From Adiantum capillus-veneris (taxonomy: Eukaryota; Streptophyta; Polypodiopsida; Polypodiales; Pteridaceae), in the NCBI GenBank assembly GCA_014529385.2, contig CM043948.1, positions 78,745,291 through 78,809,290 on the forward strand: DNA of 64,000 bases. Direction: 5' to 3'. The position numbers were made by a program, and so were the translations under genes. This document shows, piece after piece, positions 48,428 through 60,719 of this stretch; within the stretch, counting starts at the first letter, position 1, and each line of letters starts with the position of its first letter. The notes beneath the pieces were generated by a model. It was not told where the DNA came from, did no database searches, and worked only from the letters and a program-made list of their open reading frames with translations.

Positions 48428-49807
48428 GCTTTTCTTTGATTGGCAAGAATGAGTGCAGCAGCAAGTTGGATTGCTAAACAGGCACACATGGTCACGTACT
48501 CTGATTTAGTTTATGATTGCTGGATAGAAATCATTGAAAATCTAGAAGAGGAGAATAAGAAACCCCCAACAACTGTATTTAGATACCTTTGTGGCCTTGA
48601 GGAATCAGAGGTAAAGACTATTCAAGAAGAGATTAGAGATGAGAAGATTTTACTGTCAAAGAGTGCAAAGGATGGTGATGCAACTGACATGTATGATCGA
48701 ATCAAGCAGTTGAAGCAAGACAAATTGATTCAAGATGCACTTCTTGAAGGCTTCAACAATTTGAATGAGTCTTCACCATGTAAAGACTGGGAGGAGGTGG
48801 TCAAAATGTATAACATCAATGATGTTGTTTATAAAACAATTTTAATGCTATGCGAGGAATGGATCAAATCTAGTTTGACGCGTGGAACAAAGAAAATGGC
48901 TTTTCCAGATGGAGCAATAAAATACATGCAATGGGCAATTCACCTTCAAAAAGAGAAAACTGAGCCTAGAGATTTTCCATGGTCAATCTATGTGGTGAGC
49001 CTACAAATGGAAGGCAATCTCTACTTGATGCGCCACTTCAATAATAAAGTGCCTATTGGCTTATGTGTTTTAGATATGACAAAAAACGTTGGAGGCAATT
49101 TGAAGTGGAGTGAGGAGACATTTAACAATGCTTTGGATGGGATCTTGGCTATTGCTGGAGGGTCAACAAATCCTGGATTTGTCTTTCTTGCATTTGTGGA
49201 TTTCACTAACTTCACAAAATTGCAATGTGCCTTTCACGCCATGGGAGATAATCTGAGCTACCATTGTTGTGGTGCATTGCATCACTTTCCATCAGCTCCT
49301 TGCAAAGGAGCAATTCAATTCCTAACAGTTATTGCCTTCTTGGGACAAGGCAATGCATTTGAAGACCTGAGAAGAAGATCAGAGGAACATCCCATGCCAA
49401 TTGATTGTTCTCTTCTTCAAGTAACAGATAACGATATGTCAGATTTGCAATATTTGGAGGCCAAAAAAAGAGCTTTGGTCAAGCACTACATTGTACATAT
49501 TGTTTTGAAGACCGCAAGCTTGTTGATGTTTTTGGTGATGGCTCCTTGGTTGCACAAGAAGGAATACAACAGAAAAAAGAAGTTATATGCTTAATTGATA
49601 GTGTGGAGGAGGCAAAAAACGTGGAGACCATGCTGCTAGACTTTGCTAAGTCTCATGAAGATATAGAAAAATGGGCTGGACTTCAACAATCCACTTCGCA
49701 ATCAGATGACATTGTGCCTGTTACAGAGGAGTGCTCTCCACAAAGAGAAGAAGAAGAACAACAACAACATCCTCTGTCAATGGAGGACTTTTTGGAAATG
49801 GAGACAC
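48428..49807 (+). pseudogene. Exon with beta-class DNA methyltransferase-like domain
   Basis: About 460 codons with two lesions. Ten bases in, a TGA (48437-48439) interrupts AFL*LARMSAAASW; a CGA arginine is the simple ancestor. Near 49503 one T appears missing from a T run: restoring the downstream frame gives EDRKLVDVFGDGSLVAQEGI. About residues 180-330 hold FPWSIYVVSLQMEGNLYLM, GLCVLDMTKNVGG, LDGILAIAGGSTNPGFVFLA and ALHHFPSAPCKGAIQFLTVI. The order of a DPPY-like position (LDMTKNVGG, degenerate) before a late FxGxG motif (VFGDGS) is that of beta-class N4/N6 DNA methyltransferases. This is an inference from motif order, not a firm assignment. A Gln/Glu-rich tail ends at a donor AC|GTATGT, phase 1. 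Confidence 0.5.
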
Positions 49808-52400
49808 GTATGTTTTGAGTTTCTTGTGCATGTTAGTGTTTCTTGTTACTGATTTGATACTCTTAATGTTAGATTTTGCTTTATATAGTATTGATTGAGT
49901 TTGTATTTTTTATCTCAAGCATTCAAGGTTTGAATGTAAATAATAAATTACTTGAGTTTTTGAATGGTGGATCTTTAGACTAAAACTATAACATTTAATA
50001 CTCACAAAGACTTAATTACTTAAGAGCTTGAACTCAATAAGTTTTGGACCTTTTATCAATACCCCCTTGATATGATACATTAGATCGTAGCATGGTTAAA
50101 TGGTGATGCTTCATAAATTGAACCTAGCTTAGACAGGTGTTGGAGCCTAAATTTAAACTAACCTTGCTAGAAGGGAGCTTATGTTTGGACTTTGAGAACT
50201 AGCATAAGTAATCAATTAGAGCATAGATTAGACATGTGGTGGTGGCCTTAGAGACCAAAATCTTAATGAGCTTGGAAAGGTATTTAAGTACTGCAATTTA
50301 CTTAGTTTTAGTACTCACTAAAGGCATAGCTTGACAAAAGGTGGACCTTACATGGATCCTAATTTCAAGAGGTGTGGTAGACCTTCAAACCAAGATCATA
50401 TAGCTTGGACATGTGGTGGACCTTGCATGGAGACTAGTTTAGACAAGTGTGGTACACCTTGTAACCAACACCCATTTGTTATATTAGCTTGGACAAGTGT
50501 TGGACCTTGCTTTTATGTTTCAATGGAGCATATTTTGGACAGGTGGTAGACCTTGTTTCTCTCCATGCTTCAATGGAGAGAAACATTAGCTTGGACAAGT
50601 GGTGGACCTTGCTTTTAAGTTTTAAAGGAGCATATTTCGGACAAGTGGTAGACATTGTTTCTCTCCATGGTTCAATGGAACCCACCTTAGACAAGTGAAG
50701 TACCTTGAACCAAACCCCCATAATACAACCTACTAAATAGGTTGGAAAATTGGTGGTATATGAAACCATCCATGATAGAGCATAGTATAGGTGAAAACGT
50801 AGTGGTCCTTATATCAATTACCCATGCATAGCTTGGACAAGTGGTGGACCTTGATTCTCTCTATGTTTCAATGGATCCTATCTTGGACTATAGATATATC
50901 TTACTTATTTCCATGCTTCAATGGATTGTAGCTTGGATAAGGAGTGGACCTTCAAACAAAACTCCACAGCATAGCATATATTAACAATTCATGGGTTTTA
51001 TAGAGATTTTCTTGCCTATTTTGGAGAGTTGGTACACCTTTATTCTCCATTCTTCAATGGATCTGAGGTTGGACAAGCGGAGCTGGAGAAGTGGTCAACC
51101 TTAAAATGAAACCTCCCATGCTACAACCCATCATAGATCGTATATGTAGTGGACCTTGAAACTCTTTTATGTCCCTAGCTTAGAGAAGCATTGCACTCTT
51201 TATTATCTCCATACATGAAGGCAAGGTTGGACAAGTGGTGGACCTTCAAACCAGAATCTCTATGCAATAATAGGCAAGTGGTGGAGCTTGTTTTCTCCAT
51301 GTTCCAATGGAGCCTAGCTTAGACAAACAATGGAGCTTGCTTCTCTCCATGTTTCAATGGATCCTAGCTTAGAAAAGTGGTGGAGCTTTGATTCTCTCCA
51401 TGTTCCAATGGACCATAGCTTAGACAAGTGGTAGACCGTGAAAAAACCCCCCGTATACAACATATTATGGAGTTTTCATGTTTCAATGGCACCTAGCTTG
51501 GAAAAATGGTAGAGCTTGCTTCTCTTTATGTTTCAATGGATCCAATCTTAGCCAAGTGGTGGACCTTGAAACAAGAATCCCCCCCCCCCCCCCCATGTAC
51601 AACGTATTATGGGTTTTGAAAGCACTGGGAGAAAATAATAGCTTTGATAAGTGGTGGACCTTGCTTCTCTCCATGCTTCAATGGAGCCGAGGTTGGACAC
51701 ATGTTGGAGAGAAGATGGTTGCCCATGAAGAAGACCATGCATGCTATAATCAATCATATGTTGTACACATGGTGGACCTTGCAATTGTTTTATATGCCTA
51801 ACTTGGACAAGTGGAGGACCCTTGATTACCTCCAGATATCAACAACAAGCCAAGTTTGGACAAGTGTAGTACCACCAAACCAAAATCTCTATGCTACAAT
51901 AGAGTATAGGTAGGACACGCAGTGAACCTTGATATCAAACCATCCATGCTACTAGAGATGATAGGTTTCACATGTGGTGGAACCTTGTATCAATGTTCTA
52001 TGTGTAGTTTTTGACTAGTGATAGACCTTGAAACTAATCCCTCTAGGCTACAAGAAAAAAGAGATGGATGAGGAGGCTAGACTACTTTTGTTGCATCAAT
52101 GCATCCCATGTTACCACATATACTATAGGGTTCTTGGATAAGTGTTGGATCTTGTGTCAATGCTCCATGTCTAGCTTGGACAAGTGGTGGACCTTGGTTC
52201 TCTCTATGCTTCAAATGGGCAATAGATTGGAGACACAGTGGCCTTTTTTTTCCAATGATTTTATTTTTTGGAAACCTTGGAGGCACCATGTAAGAGGCAC
52301 TCTAAGTCTTCCATACAATAGACCTATTGGACTATAAAATAATGATATCTTTCTTTGATATTGTCATTATTTTATGCATAATATTTTCTTCTTTTTGCAG
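49808..52400 (+). other. 2.6-kb intron filled with diverged array monomers
   Basis: Donor GTATGT at 49808, acceptor TTTTTGCAG ending at 52400; phase 1 is matched on both sides. The body carries many diverged copies of the same monomer as the left array, in the same orientation (for example near 50400, 50490, 50590, 50830, 51470 and 52180), with less order than in the array. No independent gene seen. Confidence 0.72.
51579..51594 (+). repeat. 16-bp poly-C tract
   Basis: Sixteen consecutive C residues inside the repeat-filled intron, where related monomers elsewhere have five or six C before ATGTAC. Either a slippage expansion or a sequencing problem. Confidence 0.8.
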
Positions 52401-52961
52401 ACACAAAGGAGTTAAGTGATATAAAAACTAGATGTATTTCACACTATGATTGGCATGAAGATCCTTTTGGGACACCAACTTTTCCTATTCCCAAAGATGT
52501 AATTTTCCATATTAACGGTGTGGATTTTGAAGTGCGACTTTCATGTATTGAAGGAGCTGGTTATGGGCTATTTGTGCATACTACCCTGGAAAGTGGTTTG
52601 ACTATTCTAAACTATGGAGGGCATAAGTATAGATTTCAAGACTAGAAAAAGATATGCAAAATTTTTCCAAGAGCTTATAAATATTCTCTTCTAGAGGATC
52701 CAAACATAGAAGAAGAGGAAGATCAATCATACATTATTGGTTGTGTAGAAGAAGGAAACGTGTCGGGCTATATAAATAGTTCTCACAGTACAAATGTCTG
52801 TCCCAACGTACGCTATACATTTGATCCAAAATTGCCACCTTGGCATAAATGTACCTCTTCACACATCAAGTCAGAAGAATATTGCCATGTATGCATTGAG
52901 ACTATTTGTCAAGTTGAAGCAGGAGAAGAGTTGTTTGCTGACTATAACTTTACTTGACATT
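52401..52961 (+). pseudogene. Exon encoding a SET domain
   Basis: Reads in one frame from the acceptor: THTKELSDIKTRCISHYDWH, then the SET landmarks GAGYGLFVHTTLESGLTILN and YGG, a worn N-H-S-type motif (YINSSHSTNVCPNVRYTFD) and the closing QVEAGEELFADYNFT. SET domains are protein lysine methyltransferases. A TAG at 52643-52645 (after RFQD) and a TGA at 52955-52957 (after DYNFT) interrupt it; both fit single changes from TGG. If the second is read as an ancestral Trp, the exon ends at a GTAAAG donor after 52961 in phase 1, which fits the next exon. The insertion around the N-H-S motif is unusual. Confidence 0.68.
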
Positions 52962-53600
52962 GTAAAGTATTGTACATGGATGGAAATCTCAAGTACATGC
53001 ATCATTTTCATTTTTCATGGATGAAATCTCAAGTGAATATAAAATTTGATTATTGTTTAGTTTATGCTCAACGAGAATCTAAAGTGCTCTTATGCTTTGT
53101 GTGTTGTCTAACTTATTTGACTACCTTGGCCATAGAATCTTGATTCTACTCTAGATTTGTGATAAATCTTACCAAAATTTAATCAATGTCTAGGTTGGAC
53201 AAGTGGTGGGGCTTCAAACATTACTGTCTTAAACAAGTGGAGTTATCTTACTTGAATAAGTGGTGGCCTTTGAATCCAAATCTAAGCAAATCTCTAATTG
53301 TTTGCTTGTAGTCTAGGTTGGACATTTGGTGGACCTTGTATCCATGTTTCCTCAACAAGGGTGGCTTTTAGTTTTCACTTTAAGTACTCATCTTTAATAA
53401 AGTGTAGGATGGAAAATGTTGAGTTAGTAGATTGTATTTTAGACAAGTGGTGTTTGGTGTACGAATGCTGAAAATGGTTGCAAGGATTCTAACAACGACT
53501 TTACCTTAAATAAATTTCTTACTAGGAGTTCTACATATAAATATGGTGAATAAAATTCTAGTGGTTTTGAGATACCATTTGTGTGTGTGTGTTTTCTTAG
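52962..53600 (+). other. 639-bp intron with array monomers
   Basis: Donor GTAAAG, acceptor TTTTCTTAG, phase 1 on both sides. It holds plus-orientation monomers near 53190, 53250, 53320 and 53440 and a short (GT)n run just before the acceptor. Confidence 0.65.
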
Positions 53601-54798
53601 ATTCACAAACTGGGATGGATAATGCTCCTATGGTTCAGTCAACAACTATAGAATCCATAGATTCTATGGTTTCTAAAGTGCCCAAGATGGATGATATTTC
53701 TATACTAGAGTCTAGTGTTTTGCAACTTGAGCAAGCTTCCAATAATGAGAACCAAGAAATCGATGCTTCAAAAATGCAACATACATCAAAAGAGACTGAA
53801 AAGTCCACTCACGAGCTATTGCCAATTGGTACTACGTCATGTAGCGTAGATGTTGAGAAATCCATGCTTACAATTATATTGGATTTAAATGGTCTATTGT
53901 TGAAACGTTCCCCTCAACCATCCTCACACCACAACTCAGTGCAAGTGGATTCAAAAAGATATATTATACCCAGGCCAGGTTGCATCCAATTCTTGAAGAC
54001 TATTTTATAGAGGTTTAATGTTGCAATTTGGTCGACAGCTACTAGGAATAATGTGTATCAAATCCTTGCAGCACTAAACAAGTTAGCTGAGGATACATTG
54101 CCTTTCTTTGCAATTTGGTCGCAAGATGTTTGCTACACCGCTCAAACTCAAAAATTGTTTAGACCCGACAATCCAAACGTTGAGGCAATGTTCAAGCCTC
54201 TAGCCAAAATTGCCATGGGGTTTGAATGTGATCCACAAAGAACAGTGCTTATTGATGACTCTCCTTACAAGGGATGTATTTCACCAGAAAAAAATTGCAT
54301 TTTTCCACCACAATTTGATGCTGAGAAGATGGTCGACAATATGCTCTTGGAGGAGCTACTGCCATACTTGATTCAACTTGATGAGAGAAGGGATGTGCGT
54401 GATTTAATTGCTTCTAATCGTTATGGACAACCTATAGTGACAAATGATAGTGAATACAAACAAATCATGGAGTATTGGAAGCAGAAAAATGATGTTTGGT
54501 CAGCTAAGGTGTTCTTTACAAGAAGAATACCACCTGCAAAAGGTGACAGGATGAAACTATCATTGAAAATGCAAGTGACACAAGCCACCGCAATGAAATG
54601 AGAAGAGCCCAAATACAAGAGATCTTAGCAAAGGAGCGTACACCCATTGAAAGCATGAAGGCGTCACAATTGACCACTTTAGCTAGGCAATTGGGTTGTA
54701 ACACAAAAGGAGTTTTGAAGGCAACCACAGCAAAGGCTTATATAAATAAGGTGAAAGCTGAGAACAATCTTCTAAGGCTGGATAGAAAGCAACCCTAA
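53601..54798 (+). pseudogene. Exon with FCP1-like HAD domain and SAP-like tail
   Basis: Starts SQTGMDNAPMVQSTTIESID, a Ser/Glu-rich region. At about residue 90 the HAD phosphatase motif 1 reads TIILDLNGLLLKRSP; RPGCIQFLKTIL and RFNVAIWSTATRNNVYQILA follow, and VLIDDSPYKGC is the later acidic motif. This is the FCP1/NLI-interacting type (RNA polymerase II CTD phosphatase family). The second Asp of DxDx(T/V) is Asn here. A TAG at 54008-54010 lies between KTIL and RFNV, and a frameshift near 54550 separates the core from the tail. The tail, SMKASQLTTLARQLGCNTKG, has a SAP-like helix pattern (weak). A TAA at 54796 may be the real end or another lesion. Confidence 0.65.
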
Positions 54799-54892
54799 GG
54801 TACTAGTGACATGTCATATATTCTTGATACACATACTTGAACACTCATGTGCATGGTATCTAACAAATCTTTCTTTTTATTCCTTCCTGCAG

Positions 54893-55039
54893 GATCTTAC
54901 AAAGGATACTACTAGATGGAGCTCAATCAATAGAGATTTTGATATGTTTGCTCAAAATAATGAAGCAGTCACCTACATTTTTTGTTTATTCAATTTCTTG
55001 AGAGACTTTCTTTTAGTTTGTAATCATCAAATGAAATGA
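54893..55039 (+). pseudogene. Possible short exon
   Basis: A good acceptor (TTCCTTCCTGCAG) at 54892 opens DLTKDTTRWSSINRDFDMFA and continues to a TGA at 55039. The upstream donor is unclear: the best GT after 54799 would include the TAA or change the phase. It may be a further exon of the same gene or 3' untranslated sequence. Confidence 0.3.
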
Positions 55040-55740
55040 AAAGTATCCTTCTTATAAGATTGCTGATCTTTTTCTCGTTCAAAACTTTCAATTGTGATTT
55101 ATAGTTTTTGTTAGCATGAGATTGTGCTTTTTTTAGTTTGAAAAAAACTGTCAAAGATCCAAGTCTTTTTTGCTTTACTTAAGTTATTAAATTGTGAAAG
55201 ATCCAAGTCTTTTTGCTTTACTTAAGTTATTGATTGTCTATGTAATAGTCCTTAAAACAATATCGGATGGATTTCTTGCTCCCATGTCTCACATTGGTCT
55301 TTAGGTAAGACAAGTGGTGACCTTGAAAGTATGGTCTCATATCTCGATCAAGTGAAGAGACATGAAGCTTAAATATCACTACTATGTATCTAGTGTTATC
55401 TAATTAAACTCCATCAAGACAAAGATACTAGAGTGCCAAATTGCAGTCTAGTTTAAGTAAAAATCCATTTGAGCTAAGGTAAAACTTATAGTGCCTCATT
55501 TTTCTAGGATTCTACCCCATCAAGGAAGTTAGAATCTAGCACAAACCAATTAAGACTCTTTTGGAGCCTAGATAGGACAATTCGTGGAACTTAAGAGACT
55601 TATTATTGAGTTAGAGTCTAGTTTAGATAAGCAAAAGATCTTCAAACCAGCACTTGACTTTCTTACTATTCAATATTCAAAGTCCCTTGGGGCTAACAAA
55701 TTACATACCTACTTGTAACCTAACTAATGAGTAATTATAT
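55040..55740 (+). other. Intron start with highly diverged monomers
   Basis: Two to four worn monomers are still recognisable in plus orientation (near 55303 and 55563). A 50-bp stretch near 55145-55230 is locally duplicated (CAAGTCTTTT...GCTTTACTTAAGTTATT). No gene seen. Confidence 0.55.
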
Positions 55741-58700
55741 AGATCTAAGCAAGTATATATAATGAGTCTTCAAACTAATAAACCAAGGGAAGAGAGTAGC
55801 AAGGTCCACTACTTGTCCAAGCTCAGCTCTAGACAACATAGAAAGATGCTAGTTCTACTAATTGTCTAATTATAGGCATGGAGAAATGATAGAAGGTTGA
55901 ACACTTGTCCAACCTATCATCTCTAGTAAGATGGGAGGTTTGGCCTTAAGATTCACCATGTAACCAACCTATACATCATTGTATTATGAAGAGTAAAAAA
56001 GCAAAGCTCCACCACTTGTCCAAGCTAGTTCTAAAATCCACATGGAGATAAGCAAGCTCCACCATTTGTCAAATCTCTCTTCCATTAAAACATGAAAAAA
56101 CTCAGCTATGTTGTACAGGGGGGACTTTTTTCCAAGGTCCACCACTTGTCCAAGCTAGGATCCATTAAAACATGGAAATAAACAAAGCTCCACCACTCGT
56201 CCAACCTTTATAGTTGCAAAGTGTATGGGTTGTCTAAACTAGGTATGGGAAAATAATTGAAGGTCCACCACTTGAAACATGGAGCGAAGCAAGCTCCACC
56301 ATGTCTCCAATATGCTAGACTCCATTGAAAACCCTAAACCCATGATATTTTGTACATAGGGGATGTACATTCAAGATCCACCACTTGTCCAACCTAGTAT
56401 CCCTAGTAGCTTGATAGCTTTGGTCTCAAGATTCACCACTTGTCCACTCTATGTCATTGTATTAAAAAGGATTGGGTGTTAAGGTCCACCACTGTGTCCA
56501 ACCTATAAGGTTATATTTAAAGGTTTTTTTTCTCACAACTTGAACTAACCATGATATTTTTACATGGGAGTTTTTGTTTCAATGTCCACCACTTGTCCAA
56601 GCTAACTCTATTGAAACATAGAGAGAACCAAAGATCCACCACTTGTCCAAGCTAGGCTCCATTGAAACATGGAGAGAAGGATGCTCCACCATTTGTCCAA
56701 GATAGGCTTCATTGAAACATGGAGAGAAGAAAGCTCCACCATGTCTCCAAGCTAGGATCCATTTAAATGCCTAAACCCATTTTATTTTGTACATGGGGGT
56801 TTTTATTTCAAGGCCCACCACTTGTCTAACCTATTATCCCTAGTAGCACGAGTGTTTGGTCTCAAGATACACCACTTGTACACTCTATGTCATTATATTG
56901 GGAAGAACTATGTATTAAGGTCCACCACTTGTCCACCCTATAAGGTTATATCTTAAATGTATCCTTTCTCACCACTTGAAATGCCATGATATTTTTTTAC
57001 ATGGGGGTTCATTCCAAGGTCCACCACTTGTCCAAAGCTAACTCTATTCAAACATAGAGAGAAGCAAGGTCCACCACTTGTCCAAGCTAACTCTATTCAA
57101 ACATAGAGAGAAGCAAAGTCCACCACACTTGTCCAAGCTAACTCTATTCAAACATAGAGAGAAGCAAAGGTTCACCACTTGTCAAAGCTAGGCTCCATTG
57201 AAGCATGGAGAGAAGTACCTCCATCATTTTTCCAAGATAGGTGCCATTCAAACATGGAAAGAATCAAATATCTACCATGTCTCCAAGATTCTAGCTCCAT
57301 TGAAACACCCTAAAACCAGGATATTTTGTACATGGGGTTTTACATTCCAAGGTTCTACCACTTCTCTAACAGTATTATACCTAGTAGCATGAGTGGTTTG
57401 GTCTTAAGATTTCACCACTAACCACTCTATGTCATATATATTAAGAATAACTGTGTGTTAAGGTCCACCACTTGTCCCAACCTATAAGGGTATATCTAAA
57501 TGGTATCCTTCATCACCACTTGTCAAGGTCCATCACCACTTTTCCAACCTGTATGGTTATATCTTGAATGATATTTTTCCTTATCACTTGTAATGTCCAT
57601 GCTATGTTTTAACAAAGGGGTTTTTGTTCCAAGACCCACCACTTGTCCAAGCTAACTCTATTGAACATAGAGAGAAGCAAAGGTCCACCACTTGTCCAAG
57701 GTAGGCTCCATGAAACATGGAGAGAAGGATGATCCACCATTTCTCCAAGATAGGTTCTTACAATTGAGAGAAGCAATCTCCACCATGTATCCAAGCTAGG
57801 CTCCATTGAAATTTACCCTAAACCCATAATTTTGTACATGAGGGGTTTATATTCAAGGTCCACCACTTGTCCAACCTATTATCCCTAGTAGCACGAGTGG
57901 TTTGGTCTCAAGATTCACCACTTGTACACTCTATGTCATTATATTAAGAAGAACTATGTGTTAAGGTCCACCACTTGTCCAACCTATAAGGTTATATTTT
58001 AAATGGTATCCTTTCTCACATCTTGAAATTCCCATGATATGTTTTACATGGGGGTTTCATTCCAAGGTCCACCACTTGTCCAAGCTAACTCTATTAAAAC
58101 ATATAGAGAAAGAAAGGTCCACCACTTGTCCAAGTTAGGCTCATTGAAACATGGAGAGAAGGAACCTCCACTGTTTCTCCTAGATAGGCTCCATTGAAAC
58201 ATGGAGAGAAATAAGCTCCACCATGTCTCCAAGTTGCTAGGCTCCATTGAAATACCCAATACCCATAATATTTTGTACATGGGGGGTTTACATTCAAGGT
58301 TCACCACTTGTCCAACCTATTATCCCTAGTAGGTTTGGTCTCATGATTCACCACTTGTCCACTCTATGTCATTATATTAAGAGGAATTGGGTGTTAAGGT
58401 CCACTACTTGTCCAACCTATAATGTTATAGCTTGAATGGTATTTTTTCTCACCACTTGTAATGCCCATGACATGATTTACATGGGGGTTTTGTTCCAAGG
58501 TCCACCACTTGTCCAAGCTAAATCTATTGAAACATAGAGAAAAACAAAGGTCCACAACTTTTCCAAGCTAGGCTGCATTGAAACATGGACCTTAATACCA
58601 AATTATTTCTAGTAGCATGAGTGATATTTTGTACATGGGGGGTTTACATTCAAGGTCCACCACTTGTCGAACCTATTTCCCTAGTAGGTTTGGTCCCAAG

Positions 58701-60390
58701 TTCACCACTTATCCACTCTATGTCATTATATTAAGAATAATTGGGTGTTAAGGTCCACCACTTGTCCAACCTATAAGGTTATATATTAAATGGTATTTTT
58801 TCTCACCACTTGTAATGCCCATGATATGTTTTACATGGGGGTTTTGTTCCAAGGTCCACCACTTTTCCAAGATAACTCTATTCAAACATAGAGAGAAATA
58901 AAGGTCCACCACTTGTCCAAGCTAGGCTCCATTGAAACATGGAGAGAATGATGCTCCACCATTTATCCAAGATAGGCTGCATTGAAACATGGAGAGAAGC
59001 AAGCTTTACCATGTTTCCAAGCTAGGCTCCATTGAAACACTCTAGGGGGTTTTATTTCAAGGCCCACCACTTGTTTAACCTATTATCCCTAGTAGCATGA
59101 GTGGTTTGGTTTCAAGATTCACCACTTGTACACTCTATGTCATTATATTGTGTTAAGGTCCACCACTTGTCCAACCTATAAGGTTATATCTTAAATGGTA
59201 TACTTTCTCGCCACTTGAAATGCCCATGATATGTTTTACATGGGAGTTTCATTCCAAGATCCACCACTTGTCCAAGCTAACCATATTTAAACATAGAGAG
59301 AAACAAAAGTCCATGACTTGTCCAATCTAGGCTCCATTGAAACATGGAGAGAAGGAACCTCCACCATTTCTCCTAGATAGGCTCCATTAAAACATGGACA
59401 TAAGTAAGTTCCACCATGTCTCCTATATGCTAGGCTCCATTGAAATACGCAAAACCCATGATATTTTGTACATGGGTGATTTACATTCAAGGTCAACCAT
59501 TTGTCCACCCTATTATCCCTAGTAGGTTTGGTCTCACAATTCACCACTTTTCCACTCTATGTCATTATAATAAGAGGAATTGGGTGCTAAGGTCCACCAC
59601 TTGTCCAGCCTATAAGGTTATACCTTGAATGGTATTTTTTCTCACCACTTGTAATGCCCATGAAATGCTTTACATGGGGTTTTGTTCCAAGGTTCACCAC
59701 TTGTCCAAGCTAATTCTATTGAAACATAGAGAGAAACAAAGGTCCACCACTTTTCCAAGCTAGGTTCCATTGAAACATGGACCTTAATACCAAATTATTT
59801 CTAGTAGCATGAGTGATATTTTGTACATGGGGGGTTTGAATTCAAGGTCCACCACTTGTCCAACCTACTTTTCCTAGTAGGTTTGGTCGCAAGATTCACC
59901 ACTTGTCCACTCTATGTCATTATATTAATAATAATTGGGTGTTAAGGTCCACCACTTGTCCAACCTATAAGGTTATATATTGAATGGTATTTTTTCTCAG
60001 CACTTGTAATGTCCATGATATGTTTTACATGGGAATTTTGTTCCAAGGTCCACCACTTGTCCAAGCTAAATCTGTTCAAACATAGAGAGAAACAAACGTC
60101 CACCACTTGTCCAAGCTAGGCTCCATTGAAACATGGAGAGAATGATGCTCCACCATTTATCCAAGATAGACTCCATTGAAACATGGAGAGAAGTAAGATC
60201 CACCATGTCTCGAAGATGCTAGAGTCGATTGAAATACCCAAAACCCCTGATACTTTGTACATGGGGGGTTTACATTCAAGGTCCACCACTTGTCCAACCT
60301 ATTATCCCTAGTAGCATGAGTGGTTTGGTCTCAGGATTCACCACTTGTCCACTCTATATCATTATATTAAGAAAAATTGGGTTTCCATAT
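55741..60390 (-). repeat. 4.65-kb inverted block of the same satellite (right array)
   Basis: The same monomers and higher-order units as the left array but in reverse orientation (GGTCCACCACTTGTCC throughout). Its left end, 55741-55880, is the reverse complement of 46920-47060, including non-monomer words such as GTTGTCTAGAGCTGAGC and ACTTGCTTAGATCTA. The inner edges are AGATCTAAGC at 55741 and its complement ending at 47060. Orientation returns to plus after about 60390. It lies within the intron before the last FCP1-like exon. Left and right copies are roughly 80-85% alike where compared by eye. Confidence 0.88.
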
Positions 60391-60719
60391 CTAAATGGAT
60401 CTTTGCTTGGATAAGTGGTAGACCTTGAGACCTAAATACCCATTCTACACTAGAGCATTGGTAAAGCCTTATGCACTTCAAGCATACCTTTAACAACAAG
60501 TAGTAGTTATTAGTTGACTTAAGTCTAGTTGACCTCCATGGTATTGAGACTAAGAGAGAGTGTAGCATAAAAAAGAGTCAGGATTTTAATTTGACTTTCT
60601 TTCTATTAATGAGTAGATCATAGATGGATTTTGGTATCTAATAAAACCTTAGGGTAGACAATGTAAAACTCATGTCTATTGTTGTGTTTGCATTAAGTGT
60701 TCTTGTTCTTTAATTTCAG
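60391..60719 (+). other. Intron end; plus-orientation monomer, then unique sequence
   Basis: One monomer in plus orientation at about 60400-60435 (TTGGATAAGTGGTAGACCTT) marks the outer end of the inverted block. The stretch ends in the acceptor CTTTAATTTCAG at 60719. Confidence 0.65.

Noticed and set aside
49495-49594. The end of the 48.4-kb open frame (HIVLKTASLLMFLVMAPWLH), which looks like a membrane segment
   Set aside because: It is the out-of-frame reading after a single-base deletion; the other frame gives EDRKLVDVFGDGS and continues in phase to the donor at 49807.
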